From: VFMC01 sp963791635 | GTDB taxonomy: Bacteria > Actinomycetota > Acidimicrobiia > Acidimicrobiales > Ilumatobacteraceae | Reading direction: 5' to 3' | DNA: 64,000 bases | NCBI GenBank assembly: GCA_963791635.1 | Contig: CAWBTC010000016.1 | Span: 7,603 to 71,602 of the forward strand | In this document: one piece after another, positions 26,841 through 35,982 of the stretch | Layout of the letters: each line of letters begins with the position of its first letter | Position numbering within the stretch: the first letter of the stretch is position 1 | The notes under the pieces: model-generated | Database searches by the model: none | The model's input: the letters and a program-made list of their open reading frames with translations, nothing else | What the model was told of the DNA's origin: nothing | Translations under genes and position numbers: made by a program

Positions 26841-28234
26841 TCAGGCGGACTCCCACTCGGCCTCAGCCTCGACCTCGCGCTGGTCACCCGTCCGCAGCAC
26901 CACCCGCACCGAGAGGCGCTTCACACCCTCGTCGCGTTTGAGCGACTCGATCAACTGATCGGTCGCAGCGACGGCCAGCTCCACCTGGCGACGTGAGGGC
27001 GCGCTCGACGATCCGCCCTGACGCGGCGAGCGGATGCCGCGGTCGCGTTCGGGGTCACGATCCTCCGCCATCTGCTCGAGTGCATCGGCGTCGATCTCCA
27101 GAACGGCGTGCACAGAGCCGTTCGTCTCGCTGCGATCGACCGTGCTCACCAGTCCAGGATCGTGGTCACCTTCGAGGGCCCTGCGCACCGACTCGGCCAT
27201 CCGCGCCATCCGCGACATCTCCGCCTGGTCGGCATCGTCGTTCGGAGGGCGACCGATCGTCGCGAGCTTCGACGGCGACGCGAGCGCACGTGTGTGGTTC
27301 GCGGCGGACGCGGCCGACGCCGCCCTGGCGATCTCACCCGAGCGGGGCGGCAGGGTGGGCAGCACCTTCGGTCGCGGCACGTCGACGGCAGTCGTGGCAG
27401 CAGCGTCGTTGCCACGGTCTCCGCCGGCGTCGGTCCTGTCTGCACCGGCTGCCGACGGGTGGTCGATCACGGTCGGGCGACCGACTCTGCCGCGCGTGCG
27501 ATCGCTGCCGAACACGGGCTCGAGCAGTGATCGCCGACAGCTCCTCGATGATCTGCTCGACCCGGACCATCGTCGGTGGCGTCGCGTACACGGGTCGGCG
27601 ACCGGCATCGACGGCCGTGCTCGGCGCGAGGATCATCGCCGGTGCCGCCGCCTGGGCCGGGTCGGGTTGGAACGTCTGTTGCTCGGCGGCCTCGGCCATC
27701 AAGGCGGCGAGCACCTCCGACAGCACCGGGTTCACTGCGGCGACAGGCTCGTCGTTGCGCTGGTCGTTGCGCTGGTCGAAACGACGACCGACCCAACGAG
27801 CGGCGGGTGTGGTCGCCGGGTTGGCCGGGTTGGCCGGGTTGCGGTGCCGGGTTGCCGGTGGCCGGGTTGGCCGGGTTGGTGGCCACTGGGGATGACGCCG
27901 CGCCGAACTGCTGAGCGAGGCGTGACTCGAACTGGACGCGGTCGTCGACGGTGGACTCGGCGACGATCCGCTCCAGCGCTTGCTCCATGGTCTCGTCGTC
28001 GAGCGCAACGGTCACCTCGACGCCCAGGTCAGAGGCGAAGAACCCACCGATGCCACCGCGGCGGATGCGGTTGGCCGCCACCACGCGCACCCGTGTCCCG
28101 AGCGATGTCTCCGCGAGCGCGATCGCCGCTTCGAGCGTGGGTGCTCGGAAGCGCAGGGTGTCGGAGCTGTCGGCCTCCGCTGCTGCGGCGACCTGCACCT
28201 GGTTCGTGGATGTGTCACTGGACGGCGTAGGCAT
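26841..28234 (-). CDS. FlhF N-domain-like protein without GTPase domain (frameshifted)
   Basis: About 464 codons in three reading frames with changes near 27841 and 27520. Residues ~20-85 match the FlhF B domain: LRFRAPTLEAAIALAETSLG, VRVVAANRIRRGGIGGFFAS, then VEVTVALDD. Next come Asn-Pro-Ala tandem repeats, a linker (VLSEVLAALMAEAAEQQTF, TMVRVEQIIEELSAI) and a C-terminal part ending QVELAVAATDQLIESLKRDE, VVLRTGDQREVEAEAEWESA. No SRP-type GTPase motif (GxxGxGKTT) is present in any frame. It overlaps the flhA stop, the usual place of flhF. FlhF places the flagellum at the pole; this variant can only be a partial homologue. Confidence 0.65.
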
Positions 28235-30338
28235 CGAAGTCCTCCGGGCTGGAAACGAACGGCTGGGTCACGGGGTTGAGCTCGACGTTGGCGATCACGT
28301 CGATGTGCAAGTGGTCGCCGATCTCGGTGTAGGCCACCACCAGCACGCCGGGAACGGTGGCGCGCACCAGACGGGCGAGGGCGCTGCGCAACGGCGCCGA
28401 ACAGACGAGCACTGGCGTGATGCCGTGGCTCGCCGTCGCGGCAACGAGTTCGGTCAGTTGACGGATGAGCGCATCGGCCTCGTCGGGCAGCAGTTCGAGC
28501 TGGCTGACGCCATCGGCGATGCGCAGGCCCTGCATGAGACGGTTCTCCGAGGCAGCCGACATCGTGACGGCAGTCAGCCGACCGTCGACCGAGAGGTCGG
28601 TCGTGATCGCCGGGCCGAGGTCGTGACGAGCGGCCTCCACCATCGCCTCCACCGACCGCTGCGTGCGGGCGCGGTCGCCGATCGCTTCGAGGATGCGGAC
28701 GAGGTCACGGATCGGCACGCCGTCGTCGAGCAGACCCGACAGCACGCGCTGCACCTCGGCGATCGTGACGCCGATGTTGTTGAGATCGTCCACCACCTGC
28801 GGATCCGTCGCCCGCACACCGTCGATGAGCACCTTCACGTCGGTGCGGCCGAGGAGTCGACCCGCCTTGCGCCGCACGATCTCGGCGAGGTGGGTGACGA
28901 TCAGGGTGGAACGGTCGACGACGGTGTTGCCGAAGATCTCGGCCTGGGCCTGGAACTCGGCAGGCACCCAACGGGCGGCGAGGCCGAACACCGGCTCGCG
29001 CACGTCGTCACCGGGCAGGCTCTCGAAGGCGTCACCGATCACGAGCACGCGACCGGCGGGGGCGATCCCTCGACCGACCTCGACCCCATGGACCTTGATG
29101 ACGTAGGTGCCTCCCGGGAGATCGGCGGCGTCACGCGTGCGGATCGAGGGCATCACGAAACCGAGCTCGGATGCGATCTTGCGCCGCAGTGCCCCGACAC
29201 GGTCGAGGAGGTCGCCTCCGCTCGCGTTGTCCACCAATGCGATGAGATCGAACGCGATGTTGAGCTCGAGCGGTTCCACCCGCGCATCGACGGCGAGCTG
29301 CTGAGGCGACGTCGGGGGCGCGGCCTCCACGGATCCGGGAACCACCGGCGGCAGGTCCTCGATGGCGAGTTCGGCCTCGAGCGGCAACCGACTCGAGACG
29401 AACACCAGCGTTGCGCCGATGAGGATGAAGGGCAGCTTCGGCAGGCCCGGGATGAGCGCCATCAACAGGATCACCATGCCGGCCGCCCGCATCGCAGGGC
29501 GTTGGCGACGGAACTGCGCGAACACGTCGGACCCGAGGTCGCTGCCTCCTGCTGCACGGGTGACGATGAGACCAGCCGAGATCGACACAAGCAGTGCCGG
29601 GATCTGCGACACGAGACCGTCACCGACGGTGAGGAGCGAGAACGTGGTGATGGCTTCGCCGACGGGCATGCCCATCTGCACGACACCGATGAGGAAGCCA
29701 CCGATGAGGTTCACCATGGTGATGACGAGGCCGGCGATCGCGTCGCCCTTCACGAACTTCGAGGCACCGTCCATCGCGCCGTAGAAGTCAGCTTCGTCGC
29801 TCACCTCCTTGCGGCGGCGTCGTGCGTCGTCCTCGCCGATCACCCCAGCACTGAGGTCGGCGTCGATCGCCATCTGCTTGCCGGGCATCGCGTCGAGGGT
29901 GAATCGGGCGGTCACCTCGGCCACACGTCCGGAACCGTTCGAGATGACCACGAACTGCACGAGCGTCAAGATCAGGAAGATCACGAGACCAACGACGAGA
30001 CTGCCGCCCACGACGACCGAGCCGAAGGTGGCGATCACCGCTCCGGCATGGCCGTTGGAGAGCACCGCACGCGACGTGGCGACGTTGAGGCCGAGCCGCA
30101 ACAGGGTGACGACCAGCAGCAGCGAAGGGAACGAGCTGAACTCGAGCGCCCGCTTGACGTTCATCGACACCAGGAGGATGAGGATCGAGGTGGAGAGGTT
30201 CGCGACGAGCAAGACGTCGAGCACACTCGACGGCAGTGGGATCACCATGACCGCGACGACGAGCACGACGGTGCCGGGCAGCATCACCTGTCCCAGTCGA
30301 CTCTTCTCCAAAGCTCCTCCGCCCCTGTCCGGCCGCAT
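28215..30338 (-). CDS. flhA: Flagellar export gate protein FlhA
   Basis: 707 residues, full length. Eight N-terminal TM segments include the conserved FHIPEP-equivalent region (TLLRLGLNVATSRAVLSNGH and FTLDAMPGKQMAIDADLSAG). The cytoplasmic domain begins around residue 330 and contains GGTYVIKVHGVEVGRG, LADRSTLIVTHLAEIVRR-type text and the C-terminal VLVCSAPLRSALARLVRATV. FlhA forms the nonameric export gate that receives chaperone-substrate complexes. The downstream FlhF-like gene overlaps its stop. It is divergent from fliW. Confidence 0.96.
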   Translation of the reverse strand: MRPDRGGGALEKSRLGQVMLPGTVVLVVAVMVIPLPSSVLDVLLVANLSTSILILLVSMNVKRALEFSSFPSLLLVVTLLRLGLNVATSRAVLSNGHAGAVIATFGSVVVGGSLVVGLVIFLILTLVQFVVISNGSGRVAEVTARFTLDAMPGKQMAIDADLSAGVIGEDDARRRRKEVSDEADFYGAMDGASKFVKGDAIAGLVITMVNLIGGFLIGVVQMGMPVGEAITTFSLLTVGDGLVSQIPALLVSISAGLIVTRAAGGSDLGSDVFAQFRRQRPAMRAAGMVILLMALIPGLPKLPFILIGATLVFVSSRLPLEAELAIEDLPPVVPGSVEAAPPTSPQQLAVDARVEPLELNIAFDLIALVDNASGGDLLDRVGALRRKIASELGFVMPSIRTRDAADLPGGTYVIKVHGVEVGRGIAPAGRVLVIGDAFESLPGDDVREPVFGLAARWVPAEFQAQAEIFGNTVVDRSTLIVTHLAEIVRRKAGRLLGRTDVKVLIDGVRATDPQVVDDLNNIGVTIAEVQRVLSGLLDDGVPIRDLVRILEAIGDRARTQRSVEAMVEAARHDLGPAITTDLSVDGRLTAVTMSAASENRLMQGLRIADGVSQLELLPDEADALIRQLTELVAATASHGITPVLVCSAPLRSALARLVRATVPGVLVVAYTEIGDHLHIDVIANVELNPVTQPFVSSPEDFDAYAVQ

Positions 30339-30529
30339 CCTGCGTGTGTCGTTCCATCAAGGACCGGAACCTTCCTGCGCATCTGCGCATGTCCCGGACG
30401 ATCACAACTGTTCGCAGGAAGCCGACCTTGTCGAGAAGGTTCCTGGGGCCGTCACCGCCCGCTGCCGCCCTCGGGGGCCGCGGTCAGCGATGCCCCTCGA
30501 TCCCGATCGACGAGACGACAGGAGGTCAC
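30339..30529. promoter_or_regulatory. Divergent promoter region flhA / fliW
   Basis: 191 bp containing CCCGGACGATC at 30393-30403 and a GC-rich imperfect hairpin around 30440-30485. The fliW start is preceded by GGAGGTCAC. No definite -10/-35 elements assigned. Confidence 0.35.
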
Positions 30530-30994
30530 ATGCAGCTCGAGACACGACGGTTCGGCACGATCGCCGTCGGCGACGATGACGCCTTCGCCGTGCCCAACGG
30601 GATCCCGGGATTTCCCGACCTGCGCCGTGTGGCGCTGCTCGGCGCCGGCCCTGCCCCAGGGGTGAACCCGAGCGACGAGTCCTCCCTGTTCTGGATGCAG
30701 GATCTCGACGACGGCGACCTGGCATTCATGTGTCTCGTGCCGTGGGAGATCTTCCCGGACTACGAGATCGACATCGACGAGACATCGCTCGGCATCGCCG
30801 ACGAAGGCGACGTCCGCGTGCTGTCGCTCGTGACCGTGCACCGCGATGCGGACACACCCCGCCTGACTGCCAACCTGCGAGCACCGCTCGTCGTCGACGT
30901 GCAGAACCGCAGGATGCAGCAGGTGATCCTCGCCGACTCGCGCTGGCCCATCCGGGCACCATTCGGCGTGCTTGCGGCGAGCGAGGTGAGCTGA
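30530..30994 (+). CDS. fliW: Flagellar assembly factor FliW
   Basis: 154 residues from the ATG at 30530 (GGAGG site 5 bases upstream). Family text: LETRRFGTIAVGDDDAFAVP, NGIPGFPDLRRVALL and LFWMQDLDDGDLAFMCLVPW, then RRMQQVILADSRWPIRAPF. FliW binds free flagellin and otherwise sequesters CsrA, so that flagellin mRNA is translated only when flagellin has been exported. It abuts csrA by 1 bp, the standard partner arrangement. Confidence 0.95.
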   Translation: MQLETRRFGTIAVGDDDAFAVPNGIPGFPDLRRVALLGAGPAPGVNPSDESSLFWMQDLDDGDLAFMCLVPWEIFPDYEIDIDETSLGIADEGDVRVLSLVTVHRDADTPRLTANLRAPLVVDVQNRRMQQVILADSRWPIRAPFGVLAASEVS

Positions 30995-30995
30995 C

Positions 30996-31247
30996 ATGTT
31001 GGTTCTCACCCGACGTGTCGGGGAGAGCATCCTGATCGGTGACGACATCGTGGTGACCGTGTTGGAGCTCAACCGCGATCAGGTGCGCATCGGCATCCGT
31101 GCGCCTCGCTCCGTCAGCGTGCACCGCGAAGAGGTGTACCAGGAGATCCTGATGTCGAACCAGGCTGCGGCAGCCGACGATGCAGATCTCGTCGCCACCA
31201 TGGTCGGCCCGTCACCGTCGTTCAGCCAGCTTCCCCGGCGGCGCTGA
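30996..31247 (+). CDS. csrA: Carbon storage / translation regulator CsrA
   Basis: 83 residues. The MLVLTRRVGESILIGDDIVV start, VRIGIRAPRSVSVHREEVY core and dimer-forming strands are intact. A C-terminal tail of ~25 residues (Ala/Asp-rich, ending SFSQLPRRR) is longer than in the E. coli protein. It binds GGA-containing hairpins in mRNA leaders, typically that of flagellin, under control of the adjacent FliW. A long terminator hairpin follows. Confidence 0.95.
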   Translation: MLVLTRRVGESILIGDDIVVTVLELNRDQVRIGIRAPRSVSVHREEVYQEILMSNQAAAADDADLVATMVGPSPSFSQLPRRR

Positions 31248-31265
31248 CCCGACTCCTCGAGCACC

Positions 31266-31305
31266 ACGGCCCGAGGTCTCTCCGTGTGGAGAGGCCTCGG
31301 GCCGT
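31266..31305. terminator. Bidirectional terminator between csrA and flhB
   Basis: ACGGCCCGAGG ... CCTCGGGCCGT outer stem with a nested CTCTCC/GGAGAG stem and GTGT loop, about 17 paired bases in total, between two convergent genes. No T-run. Confidence 0.85.
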
Positions 31306-31338
31306 CTGCGTCTGCGGGCGGGCCCGGACGATCGTGTG

Positions 31339-32490
31339 TCAGGCCGCCGGGCGACGCTTCGGCCGACGGCCGGTGATCCCTTCGAGCATCGTGTCGTCGA
31401 CGTGGTACTGCCGGGGCAAGGGCAGCACCGACGCCGAGAGGATGCCGCCGCGCAGTCGGCGAACGAATGCCAGCACCTTGGCCACGGCTTCGTACAGCTG
31501 GGCCGGGATCTCGTCGCCCACCTCGCACGAGCGCCACAGTGCGCGAGCGAGTGGCTTCGCCTCCACGATCGGCACACCCGACTCGCGCGCCTTTTCGCGG
31601 ATGCGCAGGGCGATGCCATCGATGCCGGCAGCGACCACCCTCGGCGCGCCCCCGGCGGTCGGGTCGTACCGCAAGGCGATCGCCACGTGCGTCGGGTTCG
31701 TGATCACCACGTTGGCGCTCGGCACGTCGGACATCATCCGGCTCCGTGACATCGCCATCTGCATCGACCGGATCCGTTGCTTGATCTTCGGGTCGCCTTC
31801 ACTGCTGCGCATCTCGTCGCGGATCTCCTGCTTGGTCATCTTGAGATCCAGGAGTCGGCTGCGACGCTGATAGAGGAAGTCGAACAGGGCGACGACGATG
31901 ATCGCGTAGCAGGTGGCTCGGGTCATGGCCATCAGAGCTCGGGCGCTCTCGGACAGACCGTCCATGAGCGGGACCCGGCCACGGTTGGTGAGGTTCTCCG
32001 CCACGCGGTTGATGTGCGGCCAGCAGAGCCATCCGATGAGCGCGCTCTTGGCCACCTGCTTCGCTGTCTCCCAGAACGACTTCGCGGAGAACAACCGCTT
32101 CACACCCTCGATCGGATTGACCCTCTTGAAGTCGGGCTTCAACGGATGCAGTGAGAGCACGAGGCCTGTCTGACCCACGTGCGTGACGACACCGACGAGC
32201 GTGCACACGCCGAGGAACGGCATGACAGCCATCAGCCCCCCGTACATCGCCTGGCCGAGGAGATCGACCACCTTCTGCGAGTCCGGCTGCACGGCGATCG
32301 TTCTCAGCGATGCCAGCGAGCGGACCGCCGACGAGCTCGTGGCGGCGATGGTGGCCGGGATGATGTACGTGGCGACGAGAAGGGTGATCCACGGGCCGAG
32401 GTCCTGCGACTTCGACACCGTGCCCTTCTTGCGCGAGTCCTTCCTCTTCTTCTCCGTGGGGGCCTCTGTCCTCCCCTCGCGCTTGCTCAT
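31339..32490 (-). CDS. flhB: Flagellar export protein FlhB
   Basis: 383 residues from the ATG at 32490, which overlaps the fliR stop (ATGA). The start is typical (REGRTEAPTEKKRKDSRKKG) and four TM segments follow. The autocleavage motif NPTH is intact in VVITNPTHVAIALRYDP, with the downstream cytoplasmic domain (PRVVAAGIDGIALRIREKAR, CEVGDEIPAQLYEAVAKVLA). FlhB cleavage switches export from rod/hook to filament substrates. It is the last gene of the fliM-to-flhB unit. Confidence 0.95.
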   Translation of the reverse strand: MSKREGRTEAPTEKKRKDSRKKGTVSKSQDLGPWITLLVATYIIPATIAATSSSAVRSLASLRTIAVQPDSQKVVDLLGQAMYGGLMAVMPFLGVCTLVGVVTHVGQTGLVLSLHPLKPDFKRVNPIEGVKRLFSAKSFWETAKQVAKSALIGWLCWPHINRVAENLTNRGRVPLMDGLSESARALMAMTRATCYAIIVVALFDFLYQRRSRLLDLKMTKQEIRDEMRSSEGDPKIKQRIRSMQMAMSRSRMMSDVPSANVVITNPTHVAIALRYDPTAGGAPRVVAAGIDGIALRIREKARESGVPIVEAKPLARALWRSCEVGDEIPAQLYEAVAKVLAFVRRLRGGILSASVLPLPRQYHVDDTMLEGITGRRPKRRPAA

Positions 32491-33248
32491 CCGGAGAACA
32501 CCCCCAGCGCTGCACGCAGGCTCCGGCCGATCAGCGAGTCGACCGTCTCCGGGAGCAGCATCAGGGTCGCGCCGAGCAGTGCAAAGGTCAGGAGCGACTT
32601 CACCGCGAAGCCGATCACCAGGATGTTCAACTGCGGCGCGGCCTTGCCGAGGAAGCCGAGCGCGACCTCGGTGCAGAACAGCGCGGTCAGCACCGGCAGC
32701 GCGATCTCGATCGCTGCCGCGAGCAGCGTCGCCACGAGCTTCGCAAGTGTCTCGGTGACCTTCGCCCCGTCGATGTGACCCATCGGCGCCATCTCCACCG
32801 ATCGGATGAAGGCGCGCACGATCATCACGTGGCCATTGATCGCGAACAGGATCGCCACACCGAGCAGCTGGTGCAAACGGCCGACCGGTGTGGAGTTGTT
32901 CCCCGACAACGGGTCGATCACGGCACCCATGCTGAAGCCGACCTGGAGATCGATCAGCTCCCCGGCGGACTGGATCGCCGAGAAGATCACGAAGACGAAC
33001 AGCCCGAGGGTGAACCCTGCGAGGAGCTGCGTGAACAGCATCCCGACGAGATTGGCCGTCTCGAGACTCTGCACCTCTTTGCCCACCTGATTGCCGAGCA
33101 ACAACGCGATCGACACGGCGACCGCTACGCGCACCCGTGGCGGGATGGCCGGAGTGTTGAACGGCGGACAGATCGAGACCCATGCACCCGCGCGTACGAG
33201 CACCAGACAGAACCCCACGAGGGTCGCCGGGTCGATGAACAGGCGCAT
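32487..33248 (-). CDS. fliR: Flagellar export protein FliR
   Basis: 253 residues, polytopic (about six TM). Family landmarks: VGFCLVLVRAGAWVSICPPF, the PPRVRVAVAVSIALLLG segment and ELIDLQVGFSMGAVIDPLSG. Together with FliP and FliQ it forms the export gate core. It is spaced 16 bp from fliQ and overlaps flhB. Confidence 0.94.
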   Translation of the reverse strand: MRLFIDPATLVGFCLVLVRAGAWVSICPPFNTPAIPPRVRVAVAVSIALLLGNQVGKEVQSLETANLVGMLFTQLLAGFTLGLFVFVIFSAIQSAGELIDLQVGFSMGAVIDPLSGNNSTPVGRLHQLLGVAILFAINGHVMIVRAFIRSVEMAPMGHIDGAKVTETLAKLVATLLAAAIEIALPVLTALFCTEVALGFLGKAAPQLNILVIGFAVKSLLTFALLGATLMLLPETVDSLIGRSLRAALGVFSG

Positions 33249-33264
33249 GATGTGGCGGTGCCCG

Positions 33265-33537
33265 TCAGCCGTTCAAGAGCGCGGGCACGCCGGCCATCAG
33301 CTCGTTGCCGAACGACACGAGCGTGGCAAGCATCCAGTTGCCGCTGACGGCGATGACGACGGCGCTCCCGATGAGCTTGGGCACGAACGTGAGCGTCTGC
33401 TCCTGCAGTTGGGTCACCGACTGCAGGAGTCCGATCACGACACCGACGGCGAGCACCACTGCGAGGAACGGGCCGGCCACCTTGGCCGTCACGATCAACG
33501 CACGCGTGCCGATGTCGATCACTTGTTGACTGGTCAT
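33265..33537 (-). CDS. fliQ: Flagellar export protein FliQ
   Basis: 90 residues with two TM helices. Family text TSQQVIDIGTRALIVTAKVA, VGVVIGLLQSVTQLQEQTLT, FVPKLIGSAVVIAVSGNWML. It is an export gate subunit between fliP and fliR, with 16-bp gaps on both sides. Confidence 0.94.
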   Translation of the reverse strand: MTSQQVIDIGTRALIVTAKVAGPFLAVVLAVGVVIGLLQSVTQLQEQTLTFVPKLIGSAVVIAVSGNWMLATLVSFGNELMAGVPALLNG

Positions 33538-33553
33538 TGAGAGGTCCTCTCGA

Positions 33554-34489
33554 CTATCCGTATGAGGTGAGCAGGGTCCCGACGACGAGCATCCATCCGT
33601 CGAGCATCACGAAGAGCAGGAGCTTGAAGGGCAACGACACGAACGACGGAGGGAGCATCATCATCCCGAGCCCCATCAGGACTGCAGAGACAACGAGGTC
33701 GATGATGAGGAACGGGATGAAGATCACGAAGCCGATGATGAAGCCGCTCTTCAGTTCGGACAGCACGAACGCTGGGATCAGCGCGTTCAGGGGCACGTCG
33801 TCGCGCGCCACGGGCGTCTCGGTCTTGGACGCATCGAGGAACATCTCGAGCTCGCCTTCGCGCGTGTGCGCCAGCAGGAACTCGCGCAACGGACCCTGGG
33901 CTGCATCGAGCGCATCACCCGTGGTCATCTCGCCGGCGAGCAGCGGATCGAGCGCGATCTCCTTCATCTCGGTGAGCGTCGGGCCCATCACGAACAAGGT
34001 GAGGAACAAGCTGAGGCCGACCACCACCTGTTGCGGCGGCACCGTGGGGATGCCCAGTGCATTGCGAGTGAGCGACAACACGATCACGATGCGGGTGAAC
34101 GACGTGCAGAGCACGAGCAGGCTCGGCGCGATCGAGAGCACCGTCAACAACAGGATGATCACCACGGAGTTCGACGACTCCTCGGTGATGTTCGGGAAGT
34201 TCACGTCGATGCTCGCGTCGGACGCGTCGCCCTCGTCCGTTCCGACGCCGGTGGTCGTGCTCGTCGGGCGATCGAACGGATCGGACACCTCGGGCATCTC
34301 GGGCACCTCGGGCACTTCGGGAGACGACGGCGCCACCGAGACCACGCCGGCCGCGACGACCGGGGTGGCTCCGACCAACGCGGCGAACCCGGCCGACACC
34401 AGGGCGATCATTCCGACAGCGAGGAACCGGAGCGCTCGATGACGACGTGGGGGCGCCGGTCGACGCGGCGGAGGGCAGCGCTCATCCAC
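33554..34489 (-). CDS. fliP: Flagellar export protein FliP
   Basis: 311 residues from a GTG that overlaps the fliO stop by 8 bases. It has a cleavable signal-type N-terminus (FLAVGMIALVSAGFAALVGA), then a Pro-Glu-Val tandem repeat (EVPEVPEMPEVSD), and the FliP core: SFTRIVIVLSLTRNALG, IPTVPPQQVVVGLSLFLTLF, LIPAFVLSELKSGFIIGFVI and PPSFVSLPFKLLLFVMLDGW. It is an export gate subunit. The repeat region is unusual but lies outside the conserved core. Confidence 0.95.
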   Translation of the reverse strand: MDERCPPPRRPAPPRRHRALRFLAVGMIALVSAGFAALVGATPVVAAGVVSVAPSSPEVPEVPEMPEVSDPFDRPTSTTTGVGTDEGDASDASIDVNFPNITEESSNSVVIILLLTVLSIAPSLLVLCTSFTRIVIVLSLTRNALGIPTVPPQQVVVGLSLFLTLFVMGPTLTEMKEIALDPLLAGEMTTGDALDAAQGPLREFLLAHTREGELEMFLDASKTETPVARDDVPLNALIPAFVLSELKSGFIIGFVIFIPFLIIDLVVSAVLMGLGMMMLPPSFVSLPFKLLLFVMLDGWMLVVGTLLTSYG

Positions 34490-35057
34490 GTCGCGTCGTC
34501 GCTTCCCGCAACGACTCGAGCAGGCCGACCGGCCGCGACGTCGTCGGATCGATCGCCTCGCACACCACCGGTCCGGTGATCAGCGCGTCGATTGTCGCGT
34601 CGGTCGCCTCCGTCGAGGCGAGCCACTCGGCGAGATCGAGCTCGGCCAGCACGGCCGGCGCTGCCTGATCGGATGCGGCGAGCAGGAAGACGCGCTCAGC
34701 GAACTGCACGGCCACCACCTGCGTGGTGCGACCGACGCCGACGCGACCGAGCACTCGCAAACCGCGACGGTTCCCCGCGACTCGCTGGCTGCCGCCACCT
34801 CGTCCCTTCAGACCACCAGCGCCTCCCAGACCACCCAACCCGGCAAAGCCGCCCAACCCGGCGAGACCGCCAGACCCCGACGAGCCCGAGCGCGGCGATC
34901 CACGACGCGGAGACCTGCGCGGCGGACGAGACGAGCTGATCGGTGCGAAGCCCTGTCGCCGGCGCAGGATCCAGAATGCGCCGAACATCAGGCCGAGCAC
35001 GACTGCGAGCGACACCAGCATCCGGACCACGAGGTCGACGAAGCTGACGTCGGTCAT
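34482..35057 (-). CDS. fliO: Flagellar protein FliO
   Basis: 191 residues. A single N-terminal TM (VVRMLVSLAVVLGLMFGAFW), an Arg-rich stretch (RRRQGF) and a long Gly-Leu/Ser-rich linker precede the conserved FliO cytoplasmic segment RVLGRVGVGRTTQVVAVQFA ERVFLLAASD-like text. The weakly conserved protein helps assemble FliP rings. The ATG overlaps the fliN stop. Confidence 0.85.
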   Translation of the reverse strand: MTDVSFVDLVVRMLVSLAVVLGLMFGAFWILRRRQGFAPISSSRPPRRSPRRGSPRSGSSGSGGLAGLGGFAGLGGLGGAGGLKGRGGGSQRVAGNRRGLRVLGRVGVGRTTQVVAVQFAERVFLLAASDQAAPAVLAELDLAEWLASTEATDATIDALITGPVVCEAIDPTTSRPVGLLESLREATTRRG

Positions 35058-35830
35058 CGCGTGTGCTCGCCGGTCGGAGCGATCTCGGTGATCCGGATAC
35101 CGAACTCCTCGTCGATCACCACCACCTCCCCAGCGGCGATCTTGCGTCCGTTCACCAGCAGGTCGATGGGTGACCCTGCAGCACGGTCGATCTCCACCAC
35201 CATGCCCGGCGCGAGGCCGAGCAGGTCGCGGACCTGCATCGTGGTCCGGCCGAGTTCAGCCGTCACCACCAACTGGACATCGTGGAGCACGCTCAACGAC
35301 GATGCCGACCCAGCGCCGAGCAGCCCGCCCAGGCCATTGCCGGTGTCGAGATACGCAGGTTCGAACGGCTCGGCCACGGGCCGCGAGTCGGGCTCGCGTG
35401 GGGCCTCGCGGTCGACCTCGCGTGCGGGCTCATCCATCGGCAGGGTCACCCCTGCAAGTGCCGTGAGCGAGCCCCCATCGAGGATCTCGGCGATGAACGA
35501 CGGCGTGATCACTCCGGCTTTGGCGACCGTCGTGGGCTGCAGGGTCGTACCCGCTGCGGAGTTGATCGCTTCGGTTGCCTCGGCGAACGTCGAGGTCAGG
35601 AGCGAGGCGTTCGCGAGCAGCCGGTCGGCCACGTCATCGTTGACCGCGAGCACCAGCGAGCTCGTCGGGTCACCCTCGAACGGCATGCTGAGGACGGCAT
35701 CACCTTCGTCGATCGGCCAGTCATCGCTCGTTCGCGACTCATCGCCGAGTCCGAGCTTGTGCGCCAGCACGAGTGCGGCGGCTTCGATGCCGGCGATCAA
35801 GCTCGCCCGCGAGATGGCTGTGTCCGTCAC
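35054..35830 (-). CDS. fliN: Flagellar motor switch protein FliN (FliY-like)
   Basis: 258 residues from a GTG at 35830, preceded by AGGAG. The C-terminal ~80 residues are the SpoA/FliN domain: DVQLVVTAELGRTTMQVRDL, LGLAPGMVVEIDRAAGSPID, EVVVIDEEFGIRITEI. The N-terminal ~120 residues resemble the CheC/CheX-like part of FliY (FAEATEAINSAAGTTL, with an ExxN pair). The protein is therefore FliY-sized rather than a short FliN. The N-terminus does not contain a clear EIDxLL CheY-binding peptide. It is a C-ring component. Confidence 0.88.
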   Translation of the reverse strand: MTDTAISRASLIAGIEAAALVLAHKLGLGDESRTSDDWPIDEGDAVLSMPFEGDPTSSLVLAVNDDVADRLLANASLLTSTFAEATEAINSAAGTTLQPTTVAKAGVITPSFIAEILDGGSLTALAGVTLPMDEPAREVDREAPREPDSRPVAEPFEPAYLDTGNGLGGLLGAGSASSLSVLHDVQLVVTAELGRTTMQVRDLLGLAPGMVVEIDRAAGSPIDLLVNGRKIAAGEVVVIDEEFGIRITEIAPTGEHTR

Positions 35831-35982
35831 GTCAACTCCTGTTTCGCCGTGAGGCCCGGGTCGTGGGTCGGGGCGTTTGCCCGTGCCGCCCACTGGATCT
35901 CCCCCGGATGAGGTCTGGATGCGAGGGACTGTGCCGTCTCGGCCTGATCTGTCAGGCAGGTCTCGTGCGTCTGGCCACGCCG
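35831..35982. other. 152-bp gap between fliM and fliN
   Basis: An unusually long gap inside an otherwise tightly packed unit. No gene or clear hairpin seen. It could carry an internal promoter. Confidence 0.3.

Noticed and set aside
27951..30665. 904-codon open frame on the plus strand
   Set aside because: Antisense to flhA; composition (Asp/His/Arg-rich) is that of a shadow frame.
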